Shown: one piece after another, positions 5,682 through 8,352 of the stretch
How the letters are laid out: every line of letters starts with the position of its first letter
Position numbering within the stretch: the stretch's first letter is position 1
DNA from: JBLFWJ01 sp047611425
Lineage (GTDB): Bacteria; Bacteroidota; Bacteroidia; UBA10329
Length of the DNA stretch: 8,352 nt
Direction: 5' to 3'
Assembly: GCA_047611425.1 (NCBI GenBank)
Contig: JBLFWJ010000150.1
Span: 1-8,352 of the forward strand
Notes under the pieces: model-generated
Told to the model about the DNA's origin: nothing
The model's database searches: none
Seen by the model: only the letters and a program-made list of their open reading frames with translations
Position numbers and translations under genes: made by a program

Positions 5682-6950
5682 ATGGAAAATCAAAGAATTA
5701 CAATTGACTCGGAAGGGAATCTTAATGTCCCTAACAATCCGATCATACCATTTATCGAAGGGGATGGAATTGGGGTTGACATTTGGACGCCTGCACGCAA
5801 AGTATTTGACGCAGCTGTTGCCAAGGCATACGGGAATGACCGAAAGGTTGAATGGAAAGAAATACTAGCTGGTGAGAAGGCTTACCACGAAACTGGTGAG
5901 TGGCTTCCACAAGAAACGCTAACAGCGGTTAAAGATTACTTGGTGGCAATTAAAGGTCCCTTGACCACTCCAATTGGAGGTGGAATTCGATCTCTAAACG
6001 TTAAGCTGAGGCAGACGCTTGACCTTTACACTTGCTTACGTCCGGTGAGGTGGTTTAATGGCGTTCCTTCTCCAGTTGTGCACCCTGAGTACACCGACAT
6101 GGTGATATTCAGAGAAAACACCGAAGACATTTATGCAGGTATAGAATACATGACGGGTACACCCGAATGTGATCGAATGATTGACATTCTGCAAAACGAA
6201 TTCGGTACGGAGAACATCCGTTTCCCTAAGACCTCCTCTATAGGTATAAAGCCGGTTTCAATAGAAGGTACCCAGCGTTTAGTGAAGGCCGCAATTCAAT
6301 ACGCAATTGATCAAAAGAGGCCTTCAGTCACAATCGTGCACAAAGGGAACATCATGAAATTCACCGAAGGTGGATTCAAAAAATGGGGCTACGAAGTTGC
6401 CGAGAGAGACTTCAAGGATTTTGTCTTCACCTGGGGAATGTATGATCGAATTTTTGACGAGCAAGGAAAAGAAGCTGCGGATAAAGCTCAAGACGAGGCG
6501 ATTAATTCAGGTAAGGTTCTGATAAAGGATTGCATTGCAGATGCCTTCCTTCAAGAGATTCTATTAAACCCTAGAGACCATTCTGTTGTAGCAACGCTAA
6601 ACTTAAATGGTGATTACGTTTCGGATGCCCTTGCTGCTTGTGTTGGTGGAATTGGGATTGCCCCAGGTGCAAACATTAATTACTCCACGGGATACGCAAT
6701 CTTTGAAGCAACGCATGGTACTGCACCTAAAATGGCTGGATTGAATAACGTAAATCCAAGTTCCATTATTCTTTCTGGATCAATGATGTTTGAATACATG
6801 GGATGGAATGAGGCTGCTCAATTAATTGAAAAGGCCGTAGAGACCACCATTCAGGCTAAAACAGTCACGTTTGACTTTGAACGATTAATGGAAGGAGCAA
6901 CCTTGCTTAGCTGCTCAGAATTTGGCGATGCGGTTGTCGCAAACATGTAA
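5682..6950 (+). CDS. icd: Isocitrate dehydrogenase, NADP-type (TCA cycle)
   Basis: Oxidative decarboxylation of isocitrate to 2-oxoglutarate in the cytoplasm; 422 residues, close to the 416 of E. coli Icd, and homodimeric in that family. The ATG at 5682 is chosen over a TTG at 5673, which lies inside the promoter motif. Isocitrate-binding residues align with E. coli: Ser104 and Asn106 in GIRSLNVKLRQ, Arg110, Arg120, Arg144 in FRENTEDIYAG, Tyr151 and Lys221. Metal ligands are Asp287 (IADAF) and Asp311/Asp315 (NGDYVSDAL). Ser104 corresponds to the serine phosphorylated by AceK in enteric bacteria; no such kinase is seen here. In the cofactor pocket Lys350, Val357 and Arg401 match NADP enzymes, but the two tyrosines of E. 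coli (345 and 391) are Met351 and Phe397. NADP use is therefore likely but not certain. Confidence 0.97.
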   Translation: MENQRITIDSEGNLNVPNNPIIPFIEGDGIGVDIWTPARKVFDAAVAKAYGNDRKVEWKEILAGEKAYHETGEWLPQETLTAVKDYLVAIKGPLTTPIGGGIRSLNVKLRQTLDLYTCLRPVRWFNGVPSPVVHPEYTDMVIFRENTEDIYAGIEYMTGTPECDRMIDILQNEFGTENIRFPKTSSIGIKPVSIEGTQRLVKAAIQYAIDQKRPSVTIVHKGNIMKFTEGGFKKWGYEVAERDFKDFVFTWGMYDRIFDEQGKEAADKAQDEAINSGKVLIKDCIADAFLQEILLNPRDHSVVATLNLNGDYVSDALAACVGGIGIAPGANINYSTGYAIFEATHGTAPKMAGLNNVNPSSIILSGSMMFEYMGWNEAAQLIEKAVETTIQAKTVTFDFERLMEGATLLSCSEFGDAVVANM

Positions 6951-6971
6951 TTTGAATAATTCAGAAATAGG

Positions 6972-7001
6972 TTGACAAATACAGGATTATTCCTACATTT
7001 G
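6972..7001 (+). promoter_or_regulatory. Consensus Bacteroidota promoter of rpsT
   Basis: TTG (6972-6974), exactly 19 nt, then TACATTTG (6994-7001): an exact match to the TTG-N19-TAnnTTTG promoter of Bacteroidota housekeeping sigma factor. Transcription should start around 7006-7009, leaving a leader of about 20 nt that is A-rich just before the ATG and has no Shine-Dalgarno sequence. Confidence 0.85.
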
Positions 7002-7027
7002 CAGCCCGAAATTCGACAAGAATAAAA

Positions 7028-7279
7028 ATGGCAAATCATAAGTCAGCTCTTAAAAGAATCAGATCTACCGAAACACGTAGACTGAGAAATAAGTATCAGC
7101 ATAAGACCGCACGTAACGCAATTCGTGACCTTAGAGCCGCTACAGACAAGAAGGATGCTGCTGCATTGCTTCCTGCAGTTGAAGGAATGTTGGATAAGTT
7201 GGCTAAGAACAACGTTATCCACAAGAACAAAGCAGCTAACCTGAAGGGCAAATTAGCCGTTCACGTTAACGCACTTTAA
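7028..7279 (+). CDS. rpsT: 30S ribosomal protein S20
   Basis: Small primary 16S rRNA-binding protein of the 30S subunit; 83 residues, the usual length. The start MANHKSALKRIRSTETRRLRNK is diagnostic, and the rest is a basic, Ala/Lys-rich three-helix protein ending with HKNKAANLKGKLAVHVNAL. The ATG is preceded by AATAAAA, typical of A-rich Bacteroidota initiation regions, and not by a GGAGG. It is flanked by its own consensus promoter and a downstream terminator, so it is mainly a single-gene transcript, although read-through from icd is possible because no terminator is seen between them. Confidence 0.98.
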   Translation: MANHKSALKRIRSTETRRLRNKYQHKTARNAIRDLRAATDKKDAAALLPAVEGMLDKLAKNNVIHKNKAANLKGKLAVHVNAL

Positions 7280-7298
7280 TTCAAACAAAATTTAGTTG

Positions 7299-7330
7299 AA
7301 AAACCTCGGCCATTCGGTCGGGGTTTTTTT
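7299..7330 (+). terminator. Rho-independent terminator after rpsT
   Basis: AAACCTCGGCC (7301-7311) pairs with GGTCGGGGTTT (7316-7326) around the tetraloop ATTC: an 11-bp stem with two G-U pairs, extended by A-T pairs and followed by a T run to 7330. It ends transcription about 20-50 nt after the rpsT stop. Confidence 0.92.
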
Positions 7331-7331
7331 G

Positions 7332-7361
7332 TTGCCGTTTGGTCTGTTTTTCTGAACTTAG
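7332..7361 (+). promoter_or_regulatory. Possible weak promoter for radC
   Basis: TTG (7332-7334), 19 nt, then GAACTTAG (7354-7361), which matches TAnnTTTG at four of its six defined positions. Spacing is ideal and the site lies between the rpsT terminator and the radC ATG, where a promoter is expected. The leader would be under 12 nt. Motif evidence only. Confidence 0.35.
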
Positions 7362-7375
7362 TCGACCTCGATATC

Positions 7376-8071
7376 ATGGATTATAAGGTTACCAAAGGCA
7401 TACGTTCATGGGCGGAAGATGACCGTCCAAGAGAAAAACTTCTTGCAAAAGGAAGAGGCGTCTTGACGGATGCTGAACTGATTGCAATCCTTTTTGGGTC
7501 TGGATCCAGAAATGAAACAGCAGTCGGTCTTGCCAAAAGAGTTCTTTCAAGTCAAGGCAATAATTTGGACTCCCTTGGAAAGATGTCAGTTAAGGAATTG
7601 ATGGAATTTAAAGGCATTGGCGAGGCCAAGGCAATTGGATTAATTGCTGCGTTAGAACTGGGAAGAAGGCGTAAATCGACTTCAGCCCAAAAGCGAACTC
7701 GCATAAGTAGCAGCCAGGATGCGTTTGACGAGGTTTACCCCGTGATGGCAGATTTGCCACATGAAGAATTCTGGATTCTGCTTCTCAACCGAGCCAATGA
7801 AGTAATTGGCAGGAATAACCTAAGCAAAGGAGGCGTTTCGGGTACCGTAGTGGATGCTAAAATCATTTTCAAAATGGCAACCGAAAAATTGGCTTCAGCC
7901 ATCATATTGGTGCACAATCATCCATCCGGTAACCTCAGGCCGAGCCAAGCTGATATTGCATTGACAAACAAAATGCGTGATGCGGGCAATATCCTCGACA
8001 TTCCAGTATTAGATCACCTGATAATTGGCAATGGCGAGTATTACAGTTTTAAAGACGAAGGAAAATTATGA
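7376..8071 (+). CDS. radC: RadC family JAB/MPN protein
   Basis: 231 residues, a normal length for bacterial RadC. An N-terminal UPF0758-type region (residues 1-100: SWAEDDRPREKLLAKG, LTDAELIAILFGSG) contains a helix-hairpin-helix-like segment (FKGIGEAKAIGLIAALELGR, about 78-97). The C-terminal JAB/MPN domain (about 105-231) carries an intact metal-binding motif: His180, His182, Ser184 and Asp193 in HNHPSGNLRPSQAD, with a candidate catalytic Glu at 130 or 131. It is therefore a potential zinc metalloenzyme; the historical DNA-repair role of RadC is doubtful and its substrate is unknown. The ATG at 7376 sits just after the rpsT terminator. The stop overlaps the next gene's start as ATGA, which suggests translational coupling. 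Confidence 0.95.
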   Translation: MDYKVTKGIRSWAEDDRPREKLLAKGRGVLTDAELIAILFGSGSRNETAVGLAKRVLSSQGNNLDSLGKMSVKELMEFKGIGEAKAIGLIAALELGRRRKSTSAQKRTRISSSQDAFDEVYPVMADLPHEEFWILLLNRANEVIGRNNLSKGGVSGTVVDAKIIFKMATEKLASAIILVHNHPSGNLRPSQADIALTNKMRDAGNILDIPVLDHLIIGNGEYYSFKDEGKL

Positions 8072-8352
8072 ACAGTAAACTGAAGATTGCAACAGTTGTT
8101 GGAGCGCGGCCACAATTCATTAAAGCGGGAGTTGTAAACCGAATAATCAGGAACGAATTCTCTGATCAAATAGAAGAGTCGATTATTCACACGGGGCAAC
8201 ATTATGATCATGGAATGTCGGATCTGTTTTTCGAACAATTAGACATCCCTAAACCAGCTGCACATCTTGGCATTGGTAGTTCTAGTCATGGTAGCCAAAC
8301 CGGTGAAATGTTAATCAAACTTGAACAAGCGTTTCAAAACAGAAAACCGGAT
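8068..8352 (+). CDS. wecB: UDP-N-acetylglucosamine 2-epimerase (non-hydrolysing), N-terminal part
   Basis: The first 95 codons of a gene that runs off the right edge. The product resembles WecB/MnaA enzymes, which interconvert UDP-GlcNAc and UDP-ManNAc for surface polysaccharides. Visible family motifs are VVGARPQFIKAG (residues 10-21, first strand and loop of the GT-B-like Rossmann fold), IIHTGQHYDHGMSDLFFEQL (39-58), and LGIGSSSHGSQTGEML (67-82). The ATG overlaps the radC stop by 4 nt (ATGA), so it is co-transcribed with radC. The family is usually near 370 residues. The enzyme could serve a capsule, O-antigen or other glycan; genes to the right are needed to tell. Confidence 0.93.
   Translation, partial: MNSKLKIATVVGARPQFIKAGVVNRIIRNEFSDQIEESIIHTGQHYDHGMSDLFFEQLDIPKPAAHLGIGSSSHGSQTGEMLIKLEQAFQNRKPD

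Noticed and set aside
6953..6963. Palindrome TGAATAATTCA after icd as a terminator
   Set aside because: The stem is only 5 bp, AT-rich, and has no T tract, so it is unlikely to stop transcription.

Overview
The window looks like a piece of a Bacteroidota chromosome, most likely Flavobacteriales or a close relative. Three things support this. Genes are preceded by the Bacteroidota-type promoter signal (TTG, about 19 nt, TAnnTTTG), which is exact upstream of rpsT, and its -7 half recurs as TACATTTG before tRNA-Glu and icd. Shine-Dalgarno sequences are weak or absent. The protein families are typical of the phylum: a short archaeal/eukaryotic-type ProRS, an OmpP1/FadL-like barrel and a YNG/TQTRP low-complexity secreted protein. 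Base composition is moderately AT-rich. No mobile element, CRISPR array or sign of recent transfer was seen.

Layout. Positions 2-313 (+) hold the C-terminal end of a TPR protein. It converges almost stop-to-stop on a minus-strand two-gene unit. In transcription order this is a secreted low-complexity protein (3251-1776) followed by an OmpP1/FadL-like outer-membrane barrel (1755-316). A 76-nt divergent spacer with a promoter-like motif and a perfect 6-bp inverted repeat separates the unit from proS (3328-4803, +). A conserved-looking hypothetical gene with a probable TTG start follows proS after 1 nt. Next come tRNA-Glu(UUC) with its own promoter and strong terminator, icd (NADP-type isocitrate dehydrogenase), rpsT (ribosomal protein S20) with a consensus promoter and a terminator, radC, and the first 95 codons of a WecB-type UDP-GlcNAc 2-epimerase that overlaps radC by 4 nt.

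How the genes fit together. The plus-strand block is mostly housekeeping: tRNA charging, a tRNA, ribosomal protein S20 and a TCA-cycle enzyme. The right edge begins what may be a surface-polysaccharide locus, because WecB supplies UDP-ManNAc. The minus-strand pair is an envelope module of unknown job and is the least explained part of the window. No striking new defence or mobile system is visible. The best leads are the barrel plus low-complexity pair, the uncharacterised gene coupled to proS, a probable leaderless icd promoter fused to the tRNA terminator, and altered cofactor-site residues in icd.
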